Source: an uncultured Prevotella sp. (lineage in GTDB: Bacteria > Bacteroidota > Bacteroidia > Bacteroidales > Bacteroidaceae). Taken from it: 49,066 nucleotides of DNA. The notes under the pieces were generated by a model. That model had not been told where the DNA came from. It was given only the letters and a program-made list of their open reading frames with translations, and searched no databases. A program made the position numbers and the translations under genes. Below are positions 16,920-26,288 of the stretch, piece by piece (within the stretch, counting starts at the first letter, position 1; each line of letters starts with the position of its first letter). The stretch is from NCBI GenBank assembly GCA_944320105.1, contig CALUGA010000018.1, forward strand, positions 1-49,066. Direction: 5' to 3'.

Positions 16920-17120
16920 AGAAAATCATGGCTAAACACACGCCACATAACATCATTTAACCTAAATAGCTTCAGACTTAAGCCCAAATCGTTAGAGTGT
17001 CTATCACACTTATTACGCCGCTTGCTGGCTCTCCATCCATCCTCCGCACAGCTCTACCGTCATCTTGCTTTTCCCTTTTCCGTTTTATCCCAAACGCATA
17101 AAGGGATATTCATGAATGAC

Positions 17121-17160
17121 AAAAGACCGCACGGAGGCGGCTGCCCCGTGCGGTCTTCTT
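17121..17160 (-). terminator. Terminator after SusD-2, end of the SusCD/FAS1 operon
   Basis: Perfect 12-bp arms AAGACCGCACGG (17123-17134) and CCGTGCGGTCTT (17146-17157) form a hairpin. On the minus strand it is followed by TTTTG. It separates the 17-kb surface-protein operon from the enzyme operon. Confidence 0.85.
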
Positions 17161-17192
17161 ATTTCAGGTTTAAAGTGCGACTTACTTCCAAC

Positions 17193-19055
17193 TCATTTGA
17201 AAGGCAGGTACCAGTTGGCTTCCTGGTCCATCTGCTTGGCAGGGTTCTTGTAGGCCAGCTTACGTGCTATCCACTTGCCGCCGAAGTTGGCGCCATAGCC
17301 CGACGGAGCCTCGCGGTTCTTGCGGCGCGCAAGACGCGTTATGTCGGAGAAGCGAGTGCCCTCGAAGGCGAACTCCATGGCATACTCGTCGCAAATGAGA
17401 TCCTCAACGGCGTTGATAGTATCGGCCTTGGTTGCGCCTATCACCACGCCATCGGCGGCAAACTCACGAGCCAGCCTGTCCATCTTAAGTCCTACGATGG
17501 AGTCCATGGTGTAAGTGGAATATGCTCCGCCGATAGGGCCATTGTTGATGCCGCTGGTCATGCTCTCCATGTAAGCTGCGCCATATGCATGGATGCCGAC
17601 ATTGTTGAGGTAATACTGGTCGTTTACATTGTTGATGTCGCAAATTGGAATTGTAGTGGTCAACAGCGTTTCCGTCTCAGGCGAGATATAGTTGTTGCTG
17701 TTAAGCAGCGTGCTCTTGAGACCGTCCTTGAGGATGGCAAAGGCAGCGTCAGGATAGCCGGCGCGGTTGAGTGCCTCGGCAAGGCGGAGCCAGATGGTAG
17801 TGTTACGATAGAGGATGATGTTGCCCGTGTCGAACTTCATCATGCGCTCCATTACTGAATCGCGTGTCTGCGTCTCCTGGAACGTTTCGTAGTAACGCAA
17901 GTCGCGCCCACGGAAGCAATGGATAGGATTGCGGCCACTCACAGTTGCAGCAGACGTATAATAGCAATCGGTGCTGTCGGCAATTGCAAGGTAGTTGGTT
18001 GAAGGAACCACTTGCACAGCCGTGTAGATGCTGTCGTCGTTGGCAGTGTAATAATTAAAGCCGTAGAGCAAAGGCAGCGATGTGGTGGCACCAAGCATAT
18101 AGTTCTGAGCCATGGGAATCTGCGAGACAATCTGGGCAGACTGATTAGCAAACGTCTGGACTGACCAATAACCGTTGAACGTGCCACCAGAGAATGTGAA
18201 ATCCATTGGGCGGTCGAACGAGCTCCTTACGAACCAGTTGTACGTAGGCTGCTCAGCATGCAGGTTAGACACAAAGCGCGTTGAGGCATTACGGTCGATG
18301 TAGGTGTAGAAATGCTGCGCTGCACGCAGGTAGTCGCCCTCTTGGCCGCGCTCCAGGTAAAGCTCGCCGAGGATGACGTCGACGGGGATGAAGCTCTGGA
18401 ATGAGCTTACCGTCTTGCCGCCCACCATGTTATTGTTGCCCGAGCCACAGTTGATGTTGCCATAGTCCGGCACGGGATTGCCCGCATACTTCTCAAGCTC
18501 GGGGATGAGGTTGGAAGCAAGCTGGTAGATGTCTACCTCGGGTGAGTTGTCATTCTCAATGTCGCTGATGGAGGTGAGCGGACGGGTGACATACTTCACC
18601 TTGCCATACTGGCGGACAGCCTGGAGATAAGCCCAAGCGCGGAAAGCCAGCATAGCCCCATACTCGTTGGTGACGAGGTTTGTGGCACCGTCGGCAAGCG
18701 TGGTGTCGCGATGGGCAAGGTAGTTGTTCACGTTGTTTATAACCCGGTAGTACACGTATGCGCTGTCGTAGGCGTTGGTACCGTCGGCAGAGAAATTGGC
18801 AAGCTCCTGCAAGTCGAGGTCGGCCGACGAAGTAAGGCTCACGAGGTCGCCGCGCAGCTCGTTCTGCAGCACGTAGGTGTCTGCCAGCTGCTGCATGGCA
18901 CTCATAATGCCAAACGTGTAGAACACGGAGTCGGTCTTGCTGCCTATGCCATTGTCGCTGGGCAACTGCATGTCGCTCTCCACCTCAAGCATATCGCTGC
19001 ACGAAGACAGTCCTACGGCAAACAGACCTGCAATGATATATGATATTTTTTTCAT
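17193..19055 (-). CDS. SusD-2, RagB/SusD family outer-membrane glycan-binding lipoprotein
   Basis: The 620-residue lipoprotein has a signal peptide with lipobox GLSSC (C19), followed by the acidic stretch SDMLEVESD that serves as surface-export signal in this phylum. SusD proteins form a lid on their SusC porin and hold the glycan before import. Family features are the N-terminal ELRGDLVSL region, the helical tetratricopeptide-like segments (AMLAFRAWAYLQAVRQYG, VILGELYLERG) and the C-terminal EYAMEFAFEGTRFSDITRLARR block, ending in NWYLPFK. It starts 12 bp after SusC-2, and a terminator follows. The cognate partner is SusC-2. Ligand unknown; the neighbours suggest rhamnogalacturonan oligosaccharides. 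Confidence 0.93.
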   Translation of the reverse strand: MKKISYIIAGLFAVGLSSCSDMLEVESDMQLPSDNGIGSKTDSVFYTFGIMSAMQQLADTYVLQNELRGDLVSLTSSADLDLQELANFSADGTNAYDSAYVYYRVINNVNNYLAHRDTTLADGATNLVTNEYGAMLAFRAWAYLQAVRQYGKVKYVTRPLTSISDIENDNSPEVDIYQLASNLIPELEKYAGNPVPDYGNINCGSGNNNMVGGKTVSSFQSFIPVDVILGELYLERGQEGDYLRAAQHFYTYIDRNASTRFVSNLHAEQPTYNWFVRSSFDRPMDFTFSGGTFNGYWSVQTFANQSAQIVSQIPMAQNYMLGATTSLPLLYGFNYYTANDDSIYTAVQVVPSTNYLAIADSTDCYYTSAATVSGRNPIHCFRGRDLRYYETFQETQTRDSVMERMMKFDTGNIILYRNTTIWLRLAEALNRAGYPDAAFAILKDGLKSTLLNSNNYISPETETLLTTTIPICDINNVNDQYYLNNVGIHAYGAAYMESMTSGINNGPIGGAYSTYTMDSIVGLKMDRLAREFAADGVVIGATKADTINAVEDLICDEYAMEFAFEGTRFSDITRLARRKNREAPSGYGANFGGKWIARKLAYKNPAKQMDQEANWYLPFK

Positions 19056-19067
19056 TGTTGCTACTAA

Positions 19068-22000
19068 TTAGAGATTTATCTTTAATCCGAAAGTGAATGC
19101 CCTGCTCTGTGCAAGGTTGCCGGCATCAATGCCTTGGTACATCACGCCATTGCCTACGCTGAACTCAGGGTCGCTGCCAAGATAGTTGGTGAGCGTAAAG
19201 AGGTTCACGGCTTCTGCCCAAACAGAGAGACCCTGCAGCCACGAAAGGTGCAACGGTATGCGGTATGTAAGGCGCAGCGTCTTGAGGCGCAGGTAACTGC
19301 CGTCCTCAATCCAGCGGTCGCTCATGCGGTTGTTGCCCATGGGGTCGCCGTAGGCAAGCTTAGGCATGTCGGTAACTTGACCCTCGTAACGCCAGTGCTT
19401 GGTGACTGCCACCTGCTGGTTGTAGAAGTTGCTGCCGGAGTTGAGCACCATGCGCTGGTAGTTGTACACATCGTTGCCGAGGCTGTAGTTGAAGTTGACG
19501 CTGAGCGTGAAGTCCTTCCAGTTGATGTTGGCAAAGATGTTACCGTAGATATCGGGGTTGGGGTCGCCGATGATGGTACGGTCGTTCTCGTCGATGGCAC
19601 CGTCCTCATTCAGGTCAACGAAGTGAACGTCGCCTGCGGTGAAGTTGTGGCGGGCGCCTGTGTTGTCAACCATATAGAGATAGTTTCCATCCTTGCCGGC
19701 AGCCTTGGCCTCGGCGTCGGTTGAGAACACGCCCTCGGTCTTGTAGCCATAGAACACAGCCACGGGATTGCCAACGGAAGTAAGGATGTTGTCCTCTCCA
19801 TAGATGGACGAGGTGTAGTTGCCGTCGGGCAGGGCGAGCACCTCGTTCTTGTAGTGGCCCACGCTGGCGCCAACCTCCACATTCCAATCCTTGGTCACAA
19901 CGGGCTTGAACGAAACGGTGGCCTCGTATCCGGTGTTCTGCAGCTCACCGCCGTTGCTCCAATACCAGTTAACACCACCAATGGGCGAGCTGAAGCTCTT
20001 GCGCGTGAGCAGGTCGGTAGTCTTGCTGTAGAAGTAGTCGAAAGCCACGCCCAAGCGGTTGTTGAGGAAATAGCCCTGCAAGCCTACGTTGAACTTGTGG
20101 GTTGTTTCCCACTTCACCTTGTCGTTACCGATGTTGCTCAGCAACAAGCCGATGGCAGTGTTGTTGTACTTAACGGTTGAATAATAAGTACGGGCGACAT
20201 TGTTGTCGATGTCGTCGTTGCCGCTCATGTCGTAGCCTACGTTGATGCGCAGGTAGTCTACACCGGCATTCTTCGGGAACCACTTTTCGTTGGTGACTAC
20301 CCATCCTGCCTGCACGCTCGGGAACAATCCCCATGCAACTCCAAACATATCCAAACCGTCGGCATTGGCACCGAAGCGGCTGTTGGCCTCACCCAAGAGG
20401 GCGGCCTCAAGGAAGTAGCGCTGCTTGAAGTTGTAGCTAACCATGCCGTACCACTGTATCTGCTTCCACTGCTCGTTGACTCCGCGCATGGTGAAGTACT
20501 GATCCTTGTTGTGGTTTACCACCTTGTTGTCCTGCTCGTAGGTGTATTCAGTAGTAGGATAGTCGCTGCTATACGAGAACGAGTTGAAACGGAAACCGGC
20601 AGTAGCCGAGAGGCTGTGGGCACCGAACATGTGGGCATAGTCACCGTGGATGCCGACAACAAAGTTGTTCTCCTTCGAGAAGAAAGAGGCAAACTTGTTG
20701 TAAACAGTTCCAAGGTTCTGGATTTCAAAGGCAGGCACCACGCCACCCGGACGCATATAGCGCTGCGAGTTGCGGTTAAGGGTGTAGTTGAACACACCGG
20801 TTACGCTTACGTCTTCGTTGAACGTGAACTTAGGCTCAAGCTTAACGCTGAAGTTAGTGTTAGTGGCGCTGTTCTTGTGGTTGCCATCGCCTTCGCTGAG
20901 GATACCCACAGGGTTGGCCAGCGAAAAGCCAGAACCCAGCGGGGCGAGCATCTCATCGGCATCGCTCAAAAGGCCGGTGAAGCCGCCCACAACCGAGCTA
21001 TACTGATAAGGATTGAGCAGCGGCGACTTGATGAGCGAGAGGAAAGTCGTTGAAGTTGGCGTGGAGCTGTCGAAGTCGGCAGGCACACCATCATCGAACA
21101 ACTTACTGCTGCTGCGGGAGAGCGCGAGGTCGAACTTGGTGCGGAGCTTCTTCAAGATAGAGATATCCGTATTGAAGCGCATGTTCATGCGATCCCAGTC
21201 GTTGCCCTCGGCAGTGCTCTCGGCATCGGCATAGCCAAGCGCGAGGTTGTACATACCATTGTTGTCGCCTCCCTGCACGTTGATGGTGTAGTTCTGGGTG
21301 AGTGCGTTGCGGTATGTATAGTCAGTCCAATCGGTGTTGTTGTGATACGTATAATAGTGGTAGTTCTCCGAAGGGGGCGCGTCGTTGAGGAAGTTGAACG
21401 ACACACCGCTAAGGTCGCGGCCCATAGTACCGAGCATCTCGGTTGCATACGTGCGATACTGCGAAGCGTTCATCACCGTGGGCAGCGTAGGAATCAACGT
21501 AAGCCCCACCGATATGTCGGCATCGATGCGCGTAGCCATGCTGCGGCCGCGCTTTGTCTCGATGAGTATCACGCCGTTGCCGCCACGTGCGCCATAGAGC
21601 GCGGTGGCATTCTTGAGCACGGTGACCTTCTCTATCTCTGCCGGGTTGACAGTGGCGAGCAAGTTGTTGAAATGGCCGGAGTGCAGGTGAACAGCGTCAT
21701 ACTGCATATCCATCTCGATGCCATCAACGATTACCAGCGGCTGCGAATTGGCATTGATGGAGTTGATGCCGCGCACGAACATTGAGTTGCCTACGGTAGG
21801 CGAAGCCGAACGCTGCATCGAGCGGACATCGCCACCAAGCATCTCGCCTATCTCGGAGTCGATGGTGAGGTTAGACGACTTGCTGGCCGAGAAAGATCTC
21901 TTGGCTGTAATGGTGGTTCCGTTCTCGTACATCGGGCGGAACTTGTCGCTAAGCATATACACCTCAATGCCTTCCTTGCCATTGCCTATGGCCACCTGCT

Positions 22001-22346
22001 GCGAGGAGTACTCCGGGGAGAACACATACAGCGACGTGGCAAATACCGGCACCTTGATGGTGAACGAGCCGTCGTCTTCCGACATGGCCGTGTACCTGTT
22101 GTTGCCGAGCATCTGCAACTGCACGCCCGCCAAAGGACTCTTAGTCACGGCATCATAGACCTTGCCCTTGACTTCCATGAGCTGATACTTCTCGGGCTTC
22201 GGCTTCGCGGGCCTCTGGGCCGCAGCTTGCTCTGTCTGGCCTTCTGCTGCATCCTGAGCATAGACCGGAGCCGCTCCGCAAACCACAAAAGCGAAGATGG
22301 CGTTTCTTAGAAACGACTTTCGTATACTATAAAACGGAAATTCCAT
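19068..22346 (-). CDS. SusC-2, TonB-dependent outer-membrane glycan importer
   Basis: The 1092-residue protein has a signal peptide (MEFPFYSIRKSFLRNAIFAF... to VYAQ) and a short proline/lysine-rich linker. It then has a carboxypeptidase-D-like regulatory domain (about 55-135, VKGKVYDAVTKSPLAGVQL), a plug with FVRGINSINANSQPLVIVDGIE and VTVLKNATALYGARGGNGVILIETKRG, and a 22-strand barrel ending in the aromatic-rich C-terminus AFTFGLKINL. It would import oligosaccharides using the TonB-ExbBD motor, capped by SusD-2. No STN domain is seen, so it is not an anti-sigma signalling receptor. It begins 2 bp after the preceding FAS1 gene, indicating tight co-translation. Clearly distinct in sequence from SusC-1. 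Confidence 0.95.
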   Translation of the reverse strand: MEFPFYSIRKSFLRNAIFAFVVCGAAPVYAQDAAEGQTEQAAAQRPAKPKPEKYQLMEVKGKVYDAVTKSPLAGVQLQMLGNNRYTAMSEDDGSFTIKVPVFATSLYVFSPEYSSQQVAIGNGKEGIEVYMLSDKFRPMYENGTTITAKRSFSASKSSNLTIDSEIGEMLGGDVRSMQRSASPTVGNSMFVRGINSINANSQPLVIVDGIEMDMQYDAVHLHSGHFNNLLATVNPAEIEKVTVLKNATALYGARGGNGVILIETKRGRSMATRIDADISVGLTLIPTLPTVMNASQYRTYATEMLGTMGRDLSGVSFNFLNDAPPSENYHYYTYHNNTDWTDYTYRNALTQNYTINVQGGDNNGMYNLALGYADAESTAEGNDWDRMNMRFNTDISILKKLRTKFDLALSRSSSKLFDDGVPADFDSSTPTSTTFLSLIKSPLLNPYQYSSVVGGFTGLLSDADEMLAPLGSGFSLANPVGILSEGDGNHKNSATNTNFSVKLEPKFTFNEDVSVTGVFNYTLNRNSQRYMRPGGVVPAFEIQNLGTVYNKFASFFSKENNFVVGIHGDYAHMFGAHSLSATAGFRFNSFSYSSDYPTTEYTYEQDNKVVNHNKDQYFTMRGVNEQWKQIQWYGMVSYNFKQRYFLEAALLGEANSRFGANADGLDMFGVAWGLFPSVQAGWVVTNEKWFPKNAGVDYLRINVGYDMSGNDDIDNNVARTYYSTVKYNNTAIGLLLSNIGNDKVKWETTHKFNVGLQGYFLNNRLGVAFDYFYSKTTDLLTRKSFSSPIGGVNWYWSNGGELQNTGYEATVSFKPVVTKDWNVEVGASVGHYKNEVLALPDGNYTSSIYGEDNILTSVGNPVAVFYGYKTEGVFSTDAEAKAAGKDGNYLYMVDNTGARHNFTAGDVHFVDLNEDGAIDENDRTIIGDPNPDIYGNIFANINWKDFTLSVNFNYSLGNDVYNYQRMVLNSGSNFYNQQVAVTKHWRYEGQVTDMPKLAYGDPMGNNRMSDRWIEDGSYLRLKTLRLTYRIPLHLSWLQGLSVWAEAVNLFTLTNYLGSDPEFSVGNGVMYQGIDAGNLAQSRAFTFGLKINL

Positions 22347-22348
22347 AA

Positions 22349-24091
22349 CTATTCATCTTTTTTTAAGTATTCATCATATTCAACCGGACGGAGGATAACC
22401 CCTGCAATCTTCAGGTTGTTGTCGTATTTAGCCCTGTCTTCGCGGGCTCCGGCTCCGAAGGTACGGCGCCTGCTGCGTATATACAAGAACGGAGCGCGCT
22501 CGTCAAGACCCACGTATGACACCGGCACGTCCACCTGACCTACAAAGCAAGTGTCGAGGCCGTTGTAGGCTTTGTTGTACGTGCTGTCGGTAGTCAGCGT
22601 CTCATAACTCTCACGTCCAAAGTCTGGAACGTTGCCGTCTTCATCGGCCACGTTTACCTGCACACTGTACTTGTATGGCTTGCTTCCGCTGACAAAGACT
22701 ACATAAGCATTGTAGGAAGCAGCAGGAAGGTTGGTGAGGTAATAGAACACGTAAGGCTCGGAGTTGCCATCAGGCACAACATTGAAGAACTCTGCCAGCA
22801 CGGCACCATTAGAAGGATCCATAAGATACTGGTAAGACGAAGCAATCGTTGCATTGAAGTAGTTGGTCACAGCAAAATAGTTGCACTCCGGTTTCCAAAC
22901 CTCCCATGGGCGGAAAGCCAAGGAGTCAACAACGCGCACATGGCCATTACTTGCCTCAATAACGTCGCCAACCGTATGGCCAAATAGCTCATAGCCATTT
23001 GAAAGCTTGCCATAGCCATAATACCCGGAGATAGGGTTACTGCTAAAACGTGAGGTAGCACAGAGAGTGTCGGTACCTTCGGGCATCGAATTGTCGAGCA
23101 CGCCCTTGTTATAGCTGTTGGTCTCACTGAATGCGATGTTGCGTACAATCATCTGCTTGGTCAGCGAGTCACGCACATACTCGTTAGAGTGGCCGAAGAT
23201 GTCCTGTATTGCATTGTCTGTCATTTTATAACCTTGCCATCCGGTTCCGGTACAAAACTCCGAGATGTTAGTCGTCAGGTCATAGTACTGGATATTTGTC
23301 GGATAGTTAAATGCAGGCGAGATGGCATCATAAGTCTTCTTGTAAGCCTCATCGGTAGGTATGAGCATGGTGTAGCTACTGTCCTCCTCGTCGAGCAGGG
23401 CAGCCATGTCACTCACGGCAAGCGTGTTGACAGTCACCATTACCGAGTCGCTGTACGTCTGTTCACCATCGATTATTGGGCCTTCAACGCTCGCGTCAAG
23501 GTCAAGGTAAGAGTTCTCGTAATGCTTGAAAATGTTTGATATGGAGTCGCAGCCGTCAACATCGAAGATATACTCATAGACATTCGGGAAATACTCAGCG
23601 AAGCCATTGATGGTATGGAGAGTTCCGTTTGACGTTGGAATGTTAACGGAAACCATGTCGTGGCCATCGTAGGTATAAGCCGAAGAGTTGCCCGCAAGTA
23701 CGAACGACTTCTCGTTGAGCGTATGCACCCGGCGGTTAAGCTCGCCCGTTGCCTGGTAGTTGTAATTGGCAATGTGGCTGTTGATGAACCTCTGGGCAAT
23801 CCAAGTGCTGTCGTGGGCAGCAATGGCAGCTGCATCAAAAGTGCCATTGAGCGGTGCCCAGACCGTATAGAACTGCGAGCCTTGCAGCCTCTGGCGGTAC
23901 CCGGCCTTGTCGAGGATCGACATAAAGTCGCTCAGCTCGGCGTTGCCCTCAATGTTCTGCCAGAGCGTCTGCCCGATGGAAGTGCCGGGGTCGCCCGTGT
24001 AAGCTTCGTTGTAGTCATCGAAGTCCGTGCAGGATGCCACCACGAGGGCGGCACCTGCCAGGGCGACAAATATATATTTGTTACGTTTCAT
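22349..24091 (-). CDS. Fasciclin (FAS1) domain outer-membrane lipoprotein, two domains
   Basis: The 580-residue lipoprotein has a lipobox with C21 (VVASC) and the acidic motif TDFDDYNE, predicting surface exposure. Two FAS1-like domains can be traced: about 45-185, with FYTVWAPLNGTFDA and NGTLHTINGF, and about 215-400, with YTMLIPTDEAYKK and NGHVRVVDSL. The remaining 180 residues look like a beta-sandwich ending YDEYLKKDE. FAS1 domains are adhesion folds; in Bacteroidota PULs such proteins sit where surface glycan-binding proteins usually are, so a glycan-capture role is inferred, not shown. It lies between another FAS1 gene (29-bp gap) and SusC-2 (2-bp gap). No enzymatic motif was seen. Confidence 0.83.
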   Translation of the reverse strand: MKRNKYIFVALAGAALVVASCTDFDDYNEAYTGDPGTSIGQTLWQNIEGNAELSDFMSILDKAGYRQRLQGSQFYTVWAPLNGTFDAAAIAAHDSTWIAQRFINSHIANYNYQATGELNRRVHTLNEKSFVLAGNSSAYTYDGHDMVSVNIPTSNGTLHTINGFAEYFPNVYEYIFDVDGCDSISNIFKHYENSYLDLDASVEGPIIDGEQTYSDSVMVTVNTLAVSDMAALLDEEDSSYTMLIPTDEAYKKTYDAISPAFNYPTNIQYYDLTTNISEFCTGTGWQGYKMTDNAIQDIFGHSNEYVRDSLTKQMIVRNIAFSETNSYNKGVLDNSMPEGTDTLCATSRFSSNPISGYYGYGKLSNGYELFGHTVGDVIEASNGHVRVVDSLAFRPWEVWKPECNYFAVTNYFNATIASSYQYLMDPSNGAVLAEFFNVVPDGNSEPYVFYYLTNLPAASYNAYVVFVSGSKPYKYSVQVNVADEDGNVPDFGRESYETLTTDSTYNKAYNGLDTCFVGQVDVPVSYVGLDERAPFLYIRSRRRTFGAGAREDRAKYDNNLKIAGVILRPVEYDEYLKKDE

Positions 24092-24120
24092 GTTGTACAG
24101 ATATATTTAGTTTGTTAGCA

Positions 24121-26265
24121 TTAATACATATCCTCAAGATACTGCTGGTTGTCAGCGATGTCAACCGGGCAGAACTCAATGTAGTCAACCTGGAACTTAT
24201 GGCCGCCAGAGAGCACCGACTTGATGCGCAGCCACATGTCACGCTGCGAGAACGACCTCTTGATCAAGACGCGGCGGCAGGAGTAACCGGTGAAGCGGGC
24301 CGGTGAGCAGGCACCAGTATAGTACTGCTTCCAGAAGTCGAGGCTCTCGCGCATCCATCCGCGGGTCTTCATGGCCTGGTCGGAAGCCAAGCCTTTGTCT
24401 TCGAGATACTCCTCAGTGGCAGTTGCCGTGATGTCGCGGCTGCCAGTACCGGTGGTCAGCTGTGTGGTACCAATGCGCGGGTCGTCGGCAGTCATACGGA
24501 AGTCAAGAGGGATATCTACAGGCGAGAGGTCGGCAAGCTCAGAGCTTTCGCCGAGGTAGAACTGCATCATTCCGAAATAATCGCTACCGAAAGTAACCTG
24601 GAGGCGAAGCTCATATTCACCATCGGGAACGGGTGGCAGCTTGATTGCAAGGTCGAACTCGCCCACTCCCTGGAATGAGTCTCCCTTGTAGTTAAGGAAG
24701 TCGTTGGGATTTTCGTCGTTCTGGCTTGACGGGCAGTTGACATCGAGAGTGGTGTTGTTGCCGTTATAAACGCGCACATTCTCGAAATAGTCAATCGGGA
24801 AACGCATACGCGCCCTCTCCACACCGTTGTTGAGCGAGGCAACAACCGACTTTGTCATGCCACGGTAGCCGTTGCTGGCAAGCTCAGGCAGGCAAGTGAG
24901 ATAGTCAACGCGGATTCTCTCGAAGAGCACGCCGCGGGGAACACTCTCGTTATACACAAGGATGGAGTCAACCGGGTAGATGTATCCGTTAAGCGGCTGA
25001 AGCATATTAGCAAAATCTACCTCTGCGCCGCGCATCCTCAATGGGTGCATATCGTCTGTTCCATGAGTCTGGATTTCGTTGGTCAGAGTGTTGTTGGCCA
25101 CCCAGCGGTTGATGTACGTCTTGCCATCGGCATTGACATACCACGCCTTGAGCAGCGTCTTGGGCAGCAACGTCTCGTAATAGTCGTATGCATCGCCGTT
25201 GGTGTCATACACAGCCATTGGGTCGCAGACATTGTGGCGATAAGCAAGCACCTCGCGGTTGTAAGCACCCTTGATGATATGATACCTCATGAGCATATTG
25301 AGCGCATTGAGCGAGTCGGTATAATCAGTACCCGTGCTAACCGTAACGTTGTTGTTGCGGTAGTAGTCGTACCAACCCGTGCCTTGGTCGGCAGAATGGC
25401 CATAAACGCGGTTTGCAAAAGCAATGAGTTCATCGATGGTACGGATTTCATAAGAATTCTTAAGCACTTCGTCAGACACTGCAAAGATGGTATATCCAAC
25501 CCTGCACTGATAAGCATCCTGCACAAAAGAGACATCCCAAGATCCATACGACTCAGTACGCGGATAAGTAAATGAAGCGTTCTTCTCGGTTTCTCCATTG
25601 ATTAGGGCGTCAAGGCCGGTCAATTCGAGTGCCTGCATGAACAACCCGTACTTGCCAGAGTTGTTAAGTTCGTTGCCAAGCAAGCGGTTGGAGCGCGGCA
25701 CCACCTTATCTATAACATGGAGCACACCGTTCACCATCTCATTGTCGGAGCTTGTGATGGCTGCCACATCGTTGAGCACGGTGCTACCGTTAGTGGCCAC
25801 TGATGTGGTGATTGAGCGGCCAAGCATCGTAAGGATGGTGGCACCATCGCCCGACATATCAACCATACGATACTCAAGGTTAACCAAGTGATACTCGGCA
25901 ATGTCGGTGCAGAGACTGTCGGTAAGACCCTCTACAGACTGCTCGGTCATGCCGTTGTGGGGAATCTCACATTCCTCATCGGCCCAAAGGCTGTCGACAT
26001 ACTCCTGCACAGCCGCGTTGGTGGGGGCGAAGCAGGTATAAGTGCCGTATGTAGCCATCAGCCTGTCGTAGCCCGAGCGCGTGAGGATGTAGTTGAAATT
26101 GCTGAAATCATCGTTCACCTTAAGGAAGTCCTCAATGGTCTGACCTGTAAACGTGTACAGGTTAGAGTCATCAGGCTCAGCCACGCAGGAGGACAACGCC
26201 GCCACTACCGGCAGTGCCAATGCTCCGGCAGCTCTGGTGATTTTCTTAAATATGCTGTTGTACAT
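24121..26265 (-). CDS. Fasciclin (FAS1) domain outer-membrane lipoprotein, two domains plus C-terminal beta domain
   Basis: The 714-residue lipoprotein has a lipobox ALSSC (C27) followed by VAEPDDSN. FAS1 domain 1 is at about 40-190, with the H1-type YTCFAPTNAAVQEYVDS and the H2-type VNGVLHVIDKVV. Domain 2 is at about 195-450, with YTIFAVSDEVLKNSYE and LNGYIYPVDSILVY. Residues 450-714 form a separate region containing GEYELRLQVTFGSDYFGMMQFYLG and ending in HKFQVDYIEFCPVDI, which looks like a carbohydrate-binding-type beta-sandwich. It starts 23 bp after SusD-1. I infer a surface capture or scaffold protein; the ligand is unknown. Which of the two SusCD pairs it serves cannot be told. Confidence 0.85.
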   Translation of the reverse strand: MYNSIFKKITRAAGALALPVVAALSSCVAEPDDSNLYTFTGQTIEDFLKVNDDFSNFNYILTRSGYDRLMATYGTYTCFAPTNAAVQEYVDSLWADEECEIPHNGMTEQSVEGLTDSLCTDIAEYHLVNLEYRMVDMSGDGATILTMLGRSITTSVATNGSTVLNDVAAITSSDNEMVNGVLHVIDKVVPRSNRLLGNELNNSGKYGLFMQALELTGLDALINGETEKNASFTYPRTESYGSWDVSFVQDAYQCRVGYTIFAVSDEVLKNSYEIRTIDELIAFANRVYGHSADQGTGWYDYYRNNNVTVSTGTDYTDSLNALNMLMRYHIIKGAYNREVLAYRHNVCDPMAVYDTNGDAYDYYETLLPKTLLKAWYVNADGKTYINRWVANNTLTNEIQTHGTDDMHPLRMRGAEVDFANMLQPLNGYIYPVDSILVYNESVPRGVLFERIRVDYLTCLPELASNGYRGMTKSVVASLNNGVERARMRFPIDYFENVRVYNGNNTTLDVNCPSSQNDENPNDFLNYKGDSFQGVGEFDLAIKLPPVPDGEYELRLQVTFGSDYFGMMQFYLGESSELADLSPVDIPLDFRMTADDPRIGTTQLTTGTGSRDITATATEEYLEDKGLASDQAMKTRGWMRESLDFWKQYYTGACSPARFTGYSCRRVLIKRSFSQRDMWLRIKSVLSGGHKFQVDYIEFCPVDIADNQQYLEDMY

Positions 26266-26288
26266 AACTCAGTCAATTAAAGTCAAAA

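Larger units (their letters stand above)
16795..17192. other. 398-bp gap between the enzyme operon and the SusCD operon
   Basis: The stretch contains a promoter candidate for the enzyme operon (16912-16919) and the SusD-2 terminator (17121-17160). Nothing else recognisable was seen. No open frame here has family features. Confidence 0.65.
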
